DNA of 64,000 nt from the NCBI GenBank assembly GCA_030770535.1, contig JASVEC010000014.1, positions 806,001-870,000 of the forward strand, written 5' to 3'. Origin of the DNA: Batkoa obscura. Lineage: Eukaryota > Entomophthoromycota > Entomophthoromycetes > Entomophthorales > Batkoaceae. The position numbers were made by a program, and so were the translations under genes. Shown here in pieces: positions 41,401 through 53,866 of this stretch. How positions within the stretch are numbered: the first letter of the stretch is position 1; each line of letters starts with the position of its first letter. Under the pieces are notes generated by a model, which was given only the letters and a program-made list of their open reading frames with translations, was not told the origin of the DNA and did not search any database.

Positions 41401-42016
41401 TTCTCTTTGCACAGGTCTTCTTACCATTGGTCCACGTTTCGGAGGTGCTTTGGATGCATCAGCTGAAATGTTCGCTGAAGCTTATGATCAAGGACTTTCA
41501 GCTAGAGAATTTGTAAGTTCCATGCGTAAACAAAACAAGTTGATTATGGGTATTGGACATCGTATCAAATCCCGTAATAACCCCGATCTTCGTGTAGAAA
41601 TTGTTAAGAGGTTTGCTAAAGAGCACTTCCCATCTACTCCTATCTTAGATTTTGCATTAGCCGTTGAGCAAGTTACCACTGCTAAAAAAGATAATTTGAT
41701 CTTAAATGTGGATGGTGCAGTAGCAGCTACTTTTGTAGACCTTTTAAGATTTTCAGGTGCTTTCACAGCCAATGAAGCAGATGAATATATTAAAATTGGA
41801 GCCCTTAATGGCTTATTTGTACTTGGTAGATCTATTGGTTTCATTGGTCATTTCTTAGATCAAAAGAGATTGAAACAAGGTCTTTATCGTCATCCTTGGG
41901 ATGATATCTCTTATATTGATCCCGCTTCTTATACTTCTGGACCTGAACAATCAGTCAATTCAGAACGTACTATGGTCGGTGCTGAAAATATTGCCTCATT
42001 GTCTCAACATAAATAA
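38488..42016 (+). CDS. ACLY: ATP-citrate lyase, single-chain form
   Basis: It cleaves cytosolic citrate with ATP and CoA to acetyl-CoA and oxaloacetate, feeding lipid synthesis and acetylation. There are two exons (38488-38829 and 38879-42016) with a 49-nt intron, giving 1159 residues (human ACLY is 1101). Domains in order are the ATP-grasp/citrate-binding N-terminal half ([47 protein letters not shown]), a Ser/Thr-rich linker near residue 510, and the CoA-binding and ligase domains ([34 protein letters not shown]). The phosphohistidine loop is [11 protein letters not shown]. The citrate synthase-like end follows ([55 protein letters not shown]). Ascomycetes split this enzyme into two genes; here it is one. 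Codon use is less AT-biased than neighbours, as in highly expressed genes. Confidence 0.97.
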
Positions 42017-42306
42017 TCACTTTTAAAAAAGTGCTTTATATCTTATTCTTACATTTTATATTTCTAATTTATGATTTTAAATAAATTTCAAACAAATTTT
42101 TAAATAATTTATACTTAATAATTTATACTTTGATGATATCAAAATACAACTAAATATAAAATAATAATATAAAAGATAGACAACATAATTATAAAATATA
42201 AAATAAATTTAATTTATAACAATCAAATTGCAAAGATAAGGATAAATTAATAAAATTGAATCAACAAACTAAGCTTAAGCTCAAAATTAAAGTAATGTAG
42301 TATAAA

Positions 42307-44798
42307 TTACTCCCCATCATTTAAAATCGAATTCTTTGATTTAGGAGATTCTTCATTTTGTTTAGGTGGAATGCAATTAGGTAATAAATCCACAATATTA
42401 GCCACGTTCTTCCAAACCCTAGACAATTGAGTATGATGAGTCAATTCTAGATTTGCTAATTGTTGATAATTAGCTAGCATCTGTGAATGTTTGCTGTGAA
42501 AATAATCAAATTCACTTATCAAACAATAATTTATAAACACTACTCTTTTCTCCTGTTCTTGTAATTCCTTTTCATCCTATTTTGATTATTATTATTAATT
42601 CATTTAATACTAGTATATTTTCTTACTGAATTTATTAAATTTTGAATTCTTTGTGCTTCAATTTGGTGAGTTGGATCATTTGGTAAAGAATCTACTACTA
42701 TTTGTTGAGTATGAATACGCTCCTTAATTTCTTCAATTGTTACTTCTCTCTTACTATCAACTCTCTCAATCAGTTCCTAAGATTTAATATAAATACTTGA
42801 TATAAGTCAAACTTCAGTAGCTAATATTACTTTTAATGCAATTAAATGCAAATGATGTATTCTAAATCCTTCTAATGCTTCCTTATCTAACGTTTCTGCC
42901 TAAAATAAATTATAAACTAACTAATAAAATAAAATATATTAAATTACGTCATTGATCAATATTATCCCAGCCTTATCAAAATAAGTAGCTACTTCATTGT
43001 ATTGATTAAAGATAGGGACTAAATTTAGTGGATCATTCTCAAAAAATCTAGATTCATAATCTGCTAATGAACTGATTCTTATTTTAATATTTGTTTAATT
43101 TGTAACTTAAATTTTTACCTTAAAGCCTGACTTAACAAAACATAGTCCTTTCCAGATGCTAGTAAAAACAGTAATCTTAATAATTATTAATTTAATACCA
43201 TCAATAAATACCTTGCTGCCTAAGAGTAATTCTTTTAAGCGCTAAGCAAATTTTATCATACTGCTTAATAGCTAACTCCAATTCTTTCTTTGCCCTTTCT
43301 TTACGTTGCAAAATCAGTTGATCATCTAGATTGTAAGTATCAAAATTGAATCTTGTAAATTTAAACTCTTCAAAGGTGTGTACTGTATTCTCAGCTCGAT
43401 ATGTAGTGATTTCCTAGATAGTATTAGCAAACGTTTATATATCCCTAGACAATATTACCACGGGCTCTGTTAAAAATACGTTTAGCATAGAATCATCTTT
43501 TAACACTGGGTGGACCACCAAAAAATTAATGTATCTATTCAAACCAATCTTCCTTTCATCAAAAAACGCTTTATTTCCTAAACATATATTACTATCTTTA
43601 CGCTTAATTTTCTCAAATTTCATTACCTCCGAATTTCTTAGGCGGCAAGATGGGCAACATACGATAAGGGTACCTTTTATACAATAACTCATTCAGCCAA
43701 TAAAAATCAGAATACCTTCTTATCACTGAGCAATTCCGTACCTAATTAAAAATATGTAATTAAACCAATGATTATACTGTTATATATTAATATTATTACC
43801 TTTGATGTGACAATGTAATTCACAAACTTAAAAATTATTCCTCCCATCTCCTTACTTTCTTTAATAGTTACACTATCTTCACCTATGGTAGGTATATCAT
43901 CCACACCCAACTTTGATTTATTGGTACCTACTTTAGTTGATGTCCCAACAGACGATATAGATCCTCCTTTTTCTTCCGCTTTTATTTTACTAACTCTTTG
44001 ACTTGTTCTCCATGGATCATTCATATTATCACTTTTCTGTCTCTGCTTACGTAAAGAATGGAAATTGATGTTTTCAAGACCTGATAGAGATGGTTCAGGT
44101 AAATCTAGGTATAACATTGTTTAGTTTTGAACTTACTGACTTAAACATAAAATACCGTTTTTATACAACTCAAGGTTCTCAATCGTAACATCTAATTAAA
44201 AGATAAGTCAAAAAACTTAACGTAGCTATGATTAAATACCCATATTTTTTTGTGCTAAACCAATTAACCCCAAAATCACAAATAACTCAGTTTTAGAAAT
44301 ATGTGTTTGATTCATTCCTAAAACCAAAAACAAGATCTAATAAAACATAATTATTATAAATTAACTTCAATAATCTCCATTCAATTTTTACCTTGTTAGA
44401 AACAACTTTCGGCAACCCACAAGAGGAAATGATCTTATCCAGGGCAGCTACCGTAATCTGGTTTTCTTCATCAGGTAAAGCCATCTTAAATGTACGCTCA
44501 AAAGAAAGCGGTAGATTAACATTGGCTGAAATAAAGTTAATAAACCAATCAATCAATTAATGATTTTTAATTAATTACCAAATATGCCATTAATATTTAC
44601 AGCGTTATTATCTTCCGTGTTCCAAGGATCCTCTCCTAAAATTTGTTGATTGATTTCAGGTGATATATTAGCGTTGATGTTAAATGAAATGTCTAGTTCA
44701 GGCTCTAACGTTGAGTTTAGTTTGGTTACGTCTGCATAACTGAGACGGCTTTCATCGTATAATGTATCATTGGTTGTAGATTGTAGTGGATCGTTCAT
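42307..44798 (-). CDS. MVP1: Sorting nexin Mvp1/SNX8 (PX-BAR)
   Basis: An endosomal sorting nexin acting in retrograde endosome-to-Golgi transport. The minus-strand gene has about ten short introns; several late exons are short. Blocks in order are an acidic N-terminus ([14 protein letters not shown], here [12 protein letters not shown]) and an EH-like helical part ([32 protein letters not shown], then [14 protein letters not shown]). [11 protein letters not shown] and [10 protein letters not shown] follow. The PX domain spans [56 protein letters not shown] and [22 protein letters not shown] and the basic PPKK are the phosphoinositide-binding residues. The rest is a helical BAR region to [25 protein letters not shown]. 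The start at 44798 is the first ATG. It is divergent from COQ7, with 560 nt between starts. Confidence 0.85.
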
Positions 44799-45358
44799 TG
44801 TTGTTATATGTTTAAAAAATCAAAAGAATGATGCTCCTTTTTGTTTGTTTTTTGAAACTAAATTGGTACGCCAAGCGAGGAGCTATTTTTGAACCAATGA
44901 TGTCAAGTGTTTTTTCCGTTGCTTTTTATAAAATAAAATAGGAAATATCAATGCTTGCAATGAAATAAAATTAAACATCAAAAACTTGAACATTATAAAT
45001 ATAATTTATACTTTTTATTTATTTTCATTGATAAAACATTGTCTTTATTGCTATATAGTATAATATAATAATTTACAAGATTTTATAATTTTTACTATGA
45101 TTATTTATAAAATGCTCACTTTATAGCCACATGAGTCTCTAATACGCCATAAAAACCAGCATAAAACGCCATAGTAAATTTCTCCTTAGCTTATGGTTAA
45201 ACTTTCTAAAACCAAAAAAAATTCGTAGTGATTTTATCGTTCTTTTTGATCAATCTCAATTGTTTAGTAAAATTATTTTATCAGATGAAATCATAGAAAA
45301 TTTATAAAAATCGAAAAATCATTATTATCAATATCTTATAAAAAAATCAAACTGCAAA
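44799..45358. other. Divergent intergenic region between MVP1 and COQ7
   Basis: Both promoters must lie here. No clear TATA box or regulator site was seen in the AT-rich sequence. Confidence 0.35.
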
Positions 45359-46270
45359 ATGACAATATCGAAACCAAAAAGCACTCAAGTCATACTAAAG
45401 AAGCTCACTCATTCAACGTGTATAAGACAAAGTTTATCTACAACATACAGAAATTTAAACCAAGCCAACTCTGAGACCATTGAAAAGAGATCCTTAACTC
45501 CAGCAGAACTAGAGATGTTAAAACCTATGTTAAGAGTCAACCAAGCAGGAGAAATCGGAGCTAATTATATATATATGGGTCAATATCAAGTTTTTAAAAA
45601 TGACCCAAAATTAGAGCCTTTGATAAAGGTAATTCTAATTAACTAATTTAAATAATTATACTTAAGGCTAACTTTTCTTGTTCATAACAGCACATGTGGG
45701 ACCAAGAGAAGCTTCATTTATCTAAATTCAACTCTTTAATTGGTGACTATAAAGTACGTCCTACCGCACTTACCCCATTATGGGAGTTGGCAGGCTTTAC
45801 CCTTGGTTATGTAACCGCAAGTATGGGCAAAGAGGCAGCAATGGCTTGTACCGAAGCAGTGGAAACAGTGATTGGAGAGCATTATAATGAGTAAGTGGAT
45901 TACAGAAACATTGATCTATTTTAAATTTATAAGAGGTTAACATTTTTTAAACCATAGTCAGTTAAGAGACTTGGCGGAAATTAAAACAGAAGAGATGAAA
46001 GAAATGAGGAAGGTAAGGACTAAAATTGAATACGAGTTATGAGTTTTTATTAAGTTTTTTAAAATAGACAATTAAACAATTTAGAGACGATGAGTTAGAG
46101 CACTTGGAAACAGCAATTGATCATGATGCTCAGAAGGTAAAATAATTTTAACGATTATATTGTATTTTTTGACTTTTGCCTTTTTTTATTAGGCTCCTTT
46201 ACATTCAGTATTAACTGCTGTAATTCAAACAGGTTGTAAGGCAGCAATTTATATTGCTAGCAAGGTTTAA
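45359..46270 (+). CDS. COQ7: 5-demethoxyubiquinone hydroxylase, mitochondrial
   Basis: This di-iron monooxygenase catalyses the penultimate step of ubiquinone synthesis on the matrix face of the inner mitochondrial membrane. Five exons (45359-45628, 45691-45890, 45958-46012, 46068-46136, 46193-46270) give 223 residues. The first ~45 residues are basic and hydroxylated (a presequence with STTYRNLNQ). The iron ligands sit in helical blocks typical of the family: [51 protein letters not shown] and [15 protein letters not shown], that is, paired E..ExxH motifs. The C-terminus, [19 protein letters not shown], is the usual membrane-associating end. It converges with SMC2, the stops being about 330 nt apart. 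Confidence 0.94.
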
Positions 46271-46603
46271 AATAAAATTTTGAAAAAGATTGTGTTGGAT
46301 TTAGTTTGCGTCACATACGTTTATCAAAGTGATAGAAATAAAATAACAACTACTAAAGTAAGTACTTATACAACATCTTTTAAACAGCTTATTTCATTTA
46401 TTAAATATTGTAAACGATAAACTAGTATATGGGTCATTATTGATAAATTAACAAGAAATTAAAAGACAATAGTTAAATTCATAATTTTGGATGATCATAC
46501 AATGCATTATAGTATTTAATTTGAATTAAAAACCATGCTAATTTTTTAAACAAGCAGCCTTTGTGACGCCATAAAGCTGCGCTATAGCCCCACTCTAATA
46601 TAA

Positions 46604-49600
46604 TTATCTGCGAGCAGCCACTCTCTAAAAAAGTTAAACTTTAGCCAATACAAAATAACAATAATCTTACCTCAACTAATGAAATTCCATCCCTAAACTT
46701 AGCCTTGAATAGTACATTGGCATTGTTAAACATGCCATCCTTCAGAGAAACAATGATAAATTGGGAAGCCTTAAATCTAGTCCTCAATAACTGACCAATG
46801 TTTTGAGTATGAGATAAATCCAAAGCAGCATCAATCTCATCTAAGATATACATTGGGGCTGGTTTGAACTGCAATAGAGCTAAAATAAGAGATAAGGCAA
46901 TAAGAGACCTTTGGCCCCCAGATAATTCAGTTAATGAGTGTTTCCATACACCTCCCAAATTTACTCTTACTTCTAATCCATCTTTTAATTCCTTTCCTTC
47001 TGGTGGTATAAGTTTGGCTCCATTTCCTGGTAATAAATCGGAGAATATAAGCCCGAAATCACTTATTAAATAAATAAAATTAAATAAAAAATATAACCTT
47101 TTAGTTGTAAAACTTACTTATCCACCTTTTCCCAAGTTCTGGATAAAGCTTCCTTTTTAAAATTATCTAACGTTTGAATCGAATTTTCTATTGTAATTTT
47201 ATCTTTTTTGACTCGATTTAACATACTTTTGAGCTCACTTTCTTTCTTTTCTTGACTAAAATAATTTTTAATATTAACTTATTTCATTAAAATTATAGAT
47301 AACATATATTTACCTGTCAATTAAAGTCATAACTTTAAGATTAATTTTTCTCCTTAAAACCTCGTGTTCTTTTTCCAAACTTTGTAATCGTATTTCAACC
47401 TGTCGAATATCATGTTTTTGAAAATCAAAATCAGTTCCGCTTTGTCCAAAAGTACTAAAAAACAATAATTATAATAAAGTTGATTACGTTCAATTATCAA
47501 TATCGATATCAATAATCTACCTTTTATACTCACTAATCCACTCATGTTCTCTTTCTAATGCTTTAACAATACGTTCAGCCTCAATAATGTCCTTTTCAAA
47601 TCTTTCAATCTCATGCTGTAGCTTTTGCAATTGTAATTTGTTCTCGTTGCAATCCTTATTTTTATTCTGTTTCACCTTGATCAGATCATTGATTTCTTTA
47701 TCTTCTTTCCTTTGTTCTAAAATTAATATATCCATACTTTCTTTAAGGGTTGCTAATTCATTCTATTTTAATTATTAATTTATTATGATTCAATTGTTAT
47801 TTGATTATTGTTGGGTTATTATCCAATTGCTATTTAATAATTACCTTATCAGAAATGTATTCATTTTTTATAACTTCATGGCTGTTCTTTAATTTCTTTA
47901 TGTTCTTTTCAATACTTTCGAAGCTCTCTTGAACATTTTCTAAATCCGCTTTCATTAATTCTAAAAAAATACTTTAGCTTATTTTATGTGATTAATCTTA
48001 CAATTACCCAATTCTTTTTCTTTAGAATTAACTTCAAATTGAATGGATTTAAAAGTTGTTTTTTTAGCTGCTATTCCTTTTTTTAGTTGTTTGATTTTGC
48101 TCTAAAACAATAATGGCAATAACGAATATAAATAATGTTGATATATTATATTATCAATATTTACCTCCAACTCTTCCAACTTTAAACTCTTGTTATCTTT
48201 AAAGTCGCTCATTTCCTTTTCTAATGATAAAAGATGATCATCTAACTCCTTAACCTTTGCTTCACATTTGCCAATTTGTCCTTCAGCTTCTATTAAGTTC
48301 TTTTCATTCGCTTCCAATTCGATTTGTACTTGATTATAAGAACTATTGGCCAATCTTTGATCCAACAACTCAATTTCATGTTTCTTCAAATCAACCTTTT
48401 TTTTAAGTTGATGATACTCGTTAGCTAAATGAGCCATCGATTCCACTTTTTTCATAATCTTAAATCGATTCTCTGTTAAACTACTTAATTGTTTATTGAT
48501 TTCTTGGATTGCTGCAAATGATTCAATAATCCCAGATACTGTAGGTTTAGCTCCACCCTGTAAAGTGCCTGAAGGATCATAAACATCTCCTTCAATGGTC
48601 ACTGATTTCGCTATCCTTTTTACTGAAGAGATTTCGCGTGAGACATTTGGTGCTATCCATTATTATTATTATTCTATTTAATTGTGTATATATTAAATTA
48701 CTATCACAAATCAAAGTGGATCCAAAAACGTACTCCATGGCCTTTTCTAGTTCATTCTTATACCCTACTAAGCTTAATGCTAGATTCACTTGACCTGGAG
48801 CTATTCTATTTGAAGTAGCAATTTTCTAATTATATAAATCAATTTAGGCGCAGCTTGGTATTATTGTTGTAGTTATTTACCTCAGCAGAAAGTTTAAAAG
48901 TTGAAATCTTATTAAGAGGAATAATGGTAACTCTAGATCTCAAATTGCCATTCTTAAGTAAATCAGCCCCGGTTGAAGAATCATCTACAATAACCTAATA
49001 CTATTAATTTACATGTTAAAGTAATCAACTTATCCACTTACGTTATACAACTTACCACCTGCACAAATTTCTAAAGCGGTAGCATACTGTTTATCATCTA
49101 AACTAAACAATTCAGCTACCAATCCTTTAACTTTGCTACGATCAAAATTGGGATAAGGATCACTATATTTAAACTCTAAATTCCCACGTTCTGCTATTTT
49201 GATCTGCTTGCTTTCATTGGCTTCTTTGATCTTTTTGGAAAGTTCACTGGCTAATTGACTATACTCATGCTGCTTTTGAGGATCGTAACCTAATTGTTCA
49301 ATTTTATCCTGAAAAATTATTACATTAATGTTTTAACGCGATATAATTTTTATATTGACTTACTTCCAAAACTGTTAACTCTTGCTGTGCCTTATTTCTT
49401 GTACTATTTTGCTCATGATTTTCATCGATCATATCATTCCTCCTCTGCTTTAACCTTTTATTTTCTTTCGCTAAGTGCTCTATTTGAAGCCTTAACTTTT
49501 CTATTTCTGTACTATACTTTGCCTTTTCTTTTTTTGTAGCTAAATTAAAGTATCATCTAGTAAACTTGTACTTATCTTTGTGTAATAACTTACTCTGTAT

Positions 49601-51099
49601 TTGAGTATGATAGTCCAATTTATGGCCTTCTTTGGCTGAGATACCGGTGGTTAAGGATTGTAAAAGCTCCTCTGATCTTTGTAGTTCATTTTCTTCTCGA
49701 CGGAATTCCTCTTCTTTCATTTTAAACCTTTTTTGTAATTCTTTATTGCTTTCGATATGCTTTTCAATGCTTTTTATAAGCTAAAAGGAGCTCAATACCA
49801 CTATTAAAAGATGTATCAATTTTATTACCTCTTCTTGATTTCTTTTGTTAGATTTCAAATTGTCCATCTCTTCATTTAAATTTTTTGATACATTATCTAA
49901 CTCAGCTTTATGAATAGTTATGGACTTTGTTTTCTCTTTTATTACTTTTTCTAATTTTTCTACGTTTTCTCCTTTGACCTACGAAAGCTCAATTTATTAA
50001 TACTTATACAATCATATCTACCTTACCCTGGTTTCCTGAATACGAGAAATTTCTTCTTCAATGGTAGAGATCTCCCTCTGAGTTTGTTCAATTCTATTTT
50101 CAATTTGTATAATCTTGCCTTTTTTATCATCGAAATCCATCCCACTTGATTTCATCTTCATCTAAAAAAAACGATAAATACTTTAACTTGGCTTTTTTAG
50201 CTATTCTTTTACTTCATTTTTATGATACTTGAATGCTACCATAAGTTTATTTTTCTGGTCCATTTCGATTTGCACCGTTTGATATTGCAAATAAGTCGCT
50301 TTTTCTTGTCGAAGTTGATTTAACTTGGGCGTTATCTCTTCATCTAATAACTAAACAACATATTAATGTCATATATGTTTTATATACATTATATTTTACC
50401 GTCTGAATCTCAGCTAATTTGACTTCTTTTTTAGCAATGGTTTTTAGAGCTTTCTCTTTTTTCTCTTCAAACATTCTAGTACCAGCTGCTTCTTGTATCA
50501 TTGCTAATATCTCTGGAGGTTTCATATTCAACACCTTGGTGATCTTCCCTTGCATGATTAAAAAATGAGGATTATTAACATTCAGTTGAACAGATTGAAA
50601 TAAATTGGCTAATGTTTGTTGCTGTGCATTGTGGCCATTGATCAAATATTTGTTTCTACCGCCAATTAGAATCTGATTGTAAACTTTAAATTTTGATTTA
50701 TTAAACTTGGTTTCGATTAAAATTACCTGTCGAGTCACAGTAATCTGCTGATACTCTTCATATCCTACTGGGCTATTCTTTGTATCACTATTATTAAACA
50801 CAATCGTAACTGAGGCTTTTGAAATGCCTGCTTGCCCTCTCTTGTAAACCAAATCTTGAAGACTATTGGCACGTACCTTTTTTTAAAAACTAATTATTTC
50901 TTTATCAGATTTTTCAATGTTTTGATCTTACATGTGACAAGTTAGTGATTCCTAAAACAAAACAAATGGCGTCTAAGATATTGCTTTTGCCGGATCCATT
51001 TAAACCTGTAATAGCGTTGAATTGACGATCCCATCCTGTGATATGCGTACGTGTAGCATACGATTTAAAACCATCAATGATTAGCTCTTCGATGTACAT
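46604..51099 (-). CDS. SMC2: Condensin subunit SMC2
   Basis: Core ATPase of condensin I/II, which compacts mitotic chromosomes. The minus-strand gene has well over ten introns. The N-terminal head (50934-51099 and the next exons) reads [18 protein letters not shown], then Walker A NGSGKSN, then [33 protein letters not shown] and [23 protein letters not shown]. Long coiled-coil exons follow, with the hinge near 48.6-49.2 kb ([36 protein letters not shown]). The C-terminal head (46641-46958) has the signature [20 protein letters not shown] and Walker [19 protein letters not shown] donor after GISLVE and an acceptor at 46625 would add a last exon ending VAARR at 46604; without that splice the frame ends at 46641. 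An NGHNAQ variant replaces the usual NGVNAN. Confidence 0.93.
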
Positions 51100-51102
51100 A
51101 TT

Positions 51103-52657
51103 GATCGAATAGTTGTTTTTTGATAGAAAGTGAATGATGTGATTTAATTTGTGTTTGCTTTTTTGCAGTAGAAAGTCAAAGCAAGATATCCTTTTTTGGT
51201 AAATTGGCTAGGTTTTTTCATAATCTAGGAAAAATAGGAGTTATATTAAAGATATAGTGAGGGTTATTGGTAGACCGTATAGAAAAGCTATGCTACAACA
51301 AACAGTAGTTTTAATGGGATTGACGTAAATAGCCTTCAGTAAAAGTTTAAACATATGATGGTATATATATTTAGCATAAACTTTATTTAAATTGTAGATT
51401 CATAATAGTAAAAATGAAAAAATCAACTAAATAGAAGTAAAATCATTAAGCAAGCTTTTTAATACTACCTTACCTTTATCAATGTGAATTTAATACATAG
51501 TATCACTCCGGTTAAAAATATACATATATATGGACATAATGATTTTACAAAACATGCTCTGTTTTTACTTGTTTTAATCAATTTATTAAAATTAACTACT
51601 ATTAACCATACAACTTCAATTGGTATCATATTACAAGTACTAGGAAAGCAAAATAAAATTAAAGCTTGAAAATTAGCAATGTGACCAAAAATGGTTTTAT
51701 TCCCAAGCTATACAAAACTAATTCCCACTTCAATTTATTAATCTCGCATCTCATTAAGCCCCAGATAGGAAGTACTAACCAGATAGGTAGTTTTTTCATT
51801 GAAAAAATTTCCGATTTTAGATGTTGTTCTATTCCAATCAAAAAAATCATTAAGCGGATTTAAAAGATATCTAATATTAACATTTAATGAGACTAGGTTA
51901 GGAAGGTTATGGTTATGGTTATTGTTAGAGTTAAGGGTCAAGGATTTTTACCGAAATTAATCAACAATTTGTTTCATTAAGATTTATTCTTTACCAAAAA
52001 AGTGACTATCTAGCTGGTTAACATCTACCAAAATCAATCACCTTCAATTTCTGAGTTTCTTTTTGTTGCTTGAAGTGGATACAAGAATAAATTTACTGCG
52101 TAAAAATCTAAACTATCCATTTTACAAAATGCATTCATCAGCTGTTACATTAAATTAAAGAATTATAATGCGCACGACTTATCTTCTCTAGTCTGTAAGG
52201 TTTGTATTAGATAGGCATTGTATACCGCTATCGTGCTATAATTTTAAATCCAAAGTCCTATTTACACAATCAAGAAAAGAAATTGGTTGTTAACAAGTGC
52301 TGTGATAACGTTGCTTTAGATTTTTGATTGTAATTTCCCATTTAAATTCGAATTATTGATGCTAATAAGAAATAGGCGACAACATTTTTGATAATGAACA
52401 TCTTTTTATTGTAAATTAGAACTAGATTATTCCAGATAACATGAGTTTTATCAAACTTAATAAACTAATGATTTTTTTATCAAAATATCAAAATGAGGCT
52501 ATGACATTGCTGGCTATTTTTAAAACTTTTGTCAAGTTATAAAATTTAATTAAACTATTCTTTAAGTAAGTTATTGATACTTGGTCCTTATGACGTAACG
52601 AAAAAATAGTATAAATAACTCGCATTTTTTTGCATTTCTTAACATAAATTATCAAGG
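51103..52657. other. AT-rich intergenic region, divergent promoters
   Basis: No gene is supported; the small overlapping frames at 51.5-51.9 kb have no family resemblance. The right end carries the promoter of the aminotransferase gene (see 52591-52617). Confidence 0.35.
52591..52617 (+). promoter_or_regulatory. CRE-like site and TATA box upstream of the aminotransferase gene
   Basis: TGACGTAA at 52591-52598 resembles a bZIP (CREB/ATF) site. TATAAATA at 52610-52617 follows 11 nt later, 41 nt before the ATG at 52658. Such a pair suggests a regulated, perhaps stress- or nitrogen-responsive promoter; that last step is inference. Confidence 0.45.
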
Positions 52658-53866
52658 ATGTTTTACCCCTTTGAGTTAGAACGTTTTTTTGCCAAGCATG
52701 AGTTTACTAGTAAATACTTATTGTGTTGCTCTGATCCACAATCCTACACTATCAGAGAGTTGATTGATCTTAGTGAAGATCCAGCTAAAGTAAGAGAGGA
52801 ATTTGAGTCCCTTCACTTAGGTTACACTGAGAGTTCAGGAGATCCAGAGCTACGTGAGTTAGTAGCAGACTTACTCTACAATGGACAAGGCTCCAACGTC
52901 AACTTCAATCAGGAGAATATTTTGATTCATACTGGTGCACAAGAAGTCATCTTTACTAGCTGTAAAGGGATATTAAAAGAGGGAGATAAAGTAATGATAC
53001 AAACACCATGCTATCAATCACATTATGAGTTGCCTAGATCTTTAGGGTGCGAGATTATTGAAATTCCTACCACTATTAACGAAGAAGGGAAATGGGACTT
53101 GGACTTCAAAAAGATTGAACAAAATATTGATGAAAGCGTCAAAATGCTATTGATTAATACGCCCCATAATCCCACCGGATTTCATTTTACTTTACAACAA
53201 CAAAAGAAGCTTATTGATATCATTAAGCCATATGATACCATTCTATTAGCAGATGAAGTTAATCGATTTTCAGAACATAAGGATGGCTTACTATTACCTT
53301 CATTTGCTCAGATTTATAACAATTGTATTTCAATAAGCGTATTATCAAAATCTTTTAGCTTACCAGGAATACGTCTAGGTTGGGCAGCTTCCCAAAATTT
53401 AAAACTATTGGAGGCCTTAGTACAATGTAAAGATTACACAACAATTACCAACCCAGCACCATCCGAGTTTTTAGCTAAAGTAGCATTAAGAAACAAGGAA
53501 AAAATTTTGAAACGTAATTTACAAATTTATCAAACAAATTTAAATCTATTTGAGCAGTTTTTAAACAAATATTCCAAGTATCTTGAATGGGTTCAACCTA
53601 ATTCTGGGATTGTTGGGTTTTTGAAGTTAAATTGGGAGAATTTACCATCAGTGTTTAAACAGAATGTTACTAAGGAGAATACTATTACTAATAACTTTTG
53701 TGATATTTTATTAAATGAATTCGGTGTTCTTTTGGCACCAGGAACTAATTTTGATCCTTCAAAATCTGCTCTTTACGATCATTATGTTAGACTGGGCTTT
53801 GGCCGTACTAATTTTCCTATAGCTTTAGCTAAGTTTGAAGAATTTGCTAAGAAGTATTTTAAATAA
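52658..53866 (+). CDS. PLP-dependent aminotransferase, class I/II, substrate unknown
   Basis: This 402-residue single-exon, fold-type I enzyme shows LGYTESSGDPELRELVADLLY near the N-terminus, GAQEVIFTSCKGIL (PLP phosphate contact), PCYQSHYELPRSLGC, INTPHNPTG (the NPTG block), LLADEVNRF (Asp that holds the pyridine N), SVLSKSFSLPGIRLGW with the Schiff-base Lys of SKSF, and VRLGFGRTNFPIAL with the substrate-carboxylate Arg. The MFYPFELERFFAKHEF opening resembles bacterial enzymes of the capreomycidine synthase/small aminotransferase group more than fungal Bna3, Aro8 or Alt1, but I cannot search. It is cytosolic by sequence, with no presequence. The start is fixed by the TATA box 41 nt upstream. 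It may have been acquired from bacteria. Confidence 0.87.
   Translation: MFYPFELERFFAKHEFTSKYLLCCSDPQSYTIRELIDLSEDPAKVREEFESLHLGYTESSGDPELRELVADLLYNGQGSNVNFNQENILIHTGAQEVIFTSCKGILKEGDKVMIQTPCYQSHYELPRSLGCEIIEIPTTINEEGKWDLDFKKIEQNIDESVKMLLINTPHNPTGFHFTLQQQKKLIDIIKPYDTILLADEVNRFSEHKDGLLLPSFAQIYNNCISISVLSKSFSLPGIRLGWAASQNLKLLEALVQCKDYTTITNPAPSEFLAKVALRNKEKILKRNLQIYQTNLNLFEQFLNKYSKYLEWVQPNSGIVGFLKLNWENLPSVFKQNVTKENTITNNFCDILLNEFGVLLAPGTNFDPSKSALYDHYVRLGFGRTNFPIALAKFEEFAKKYFK

Noticed and set aside
40315-41844. Antisense frames of 89-118 codons in ATP-citrate lyase
   Set aside because: They are shadows of a strongly conserved sense gene.
51484-51941. Several overlapping 60-67-codon frames on both strands
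   Set aside because: They overlap each other, have no family resemblance, and none starts from a recognisable promoter.
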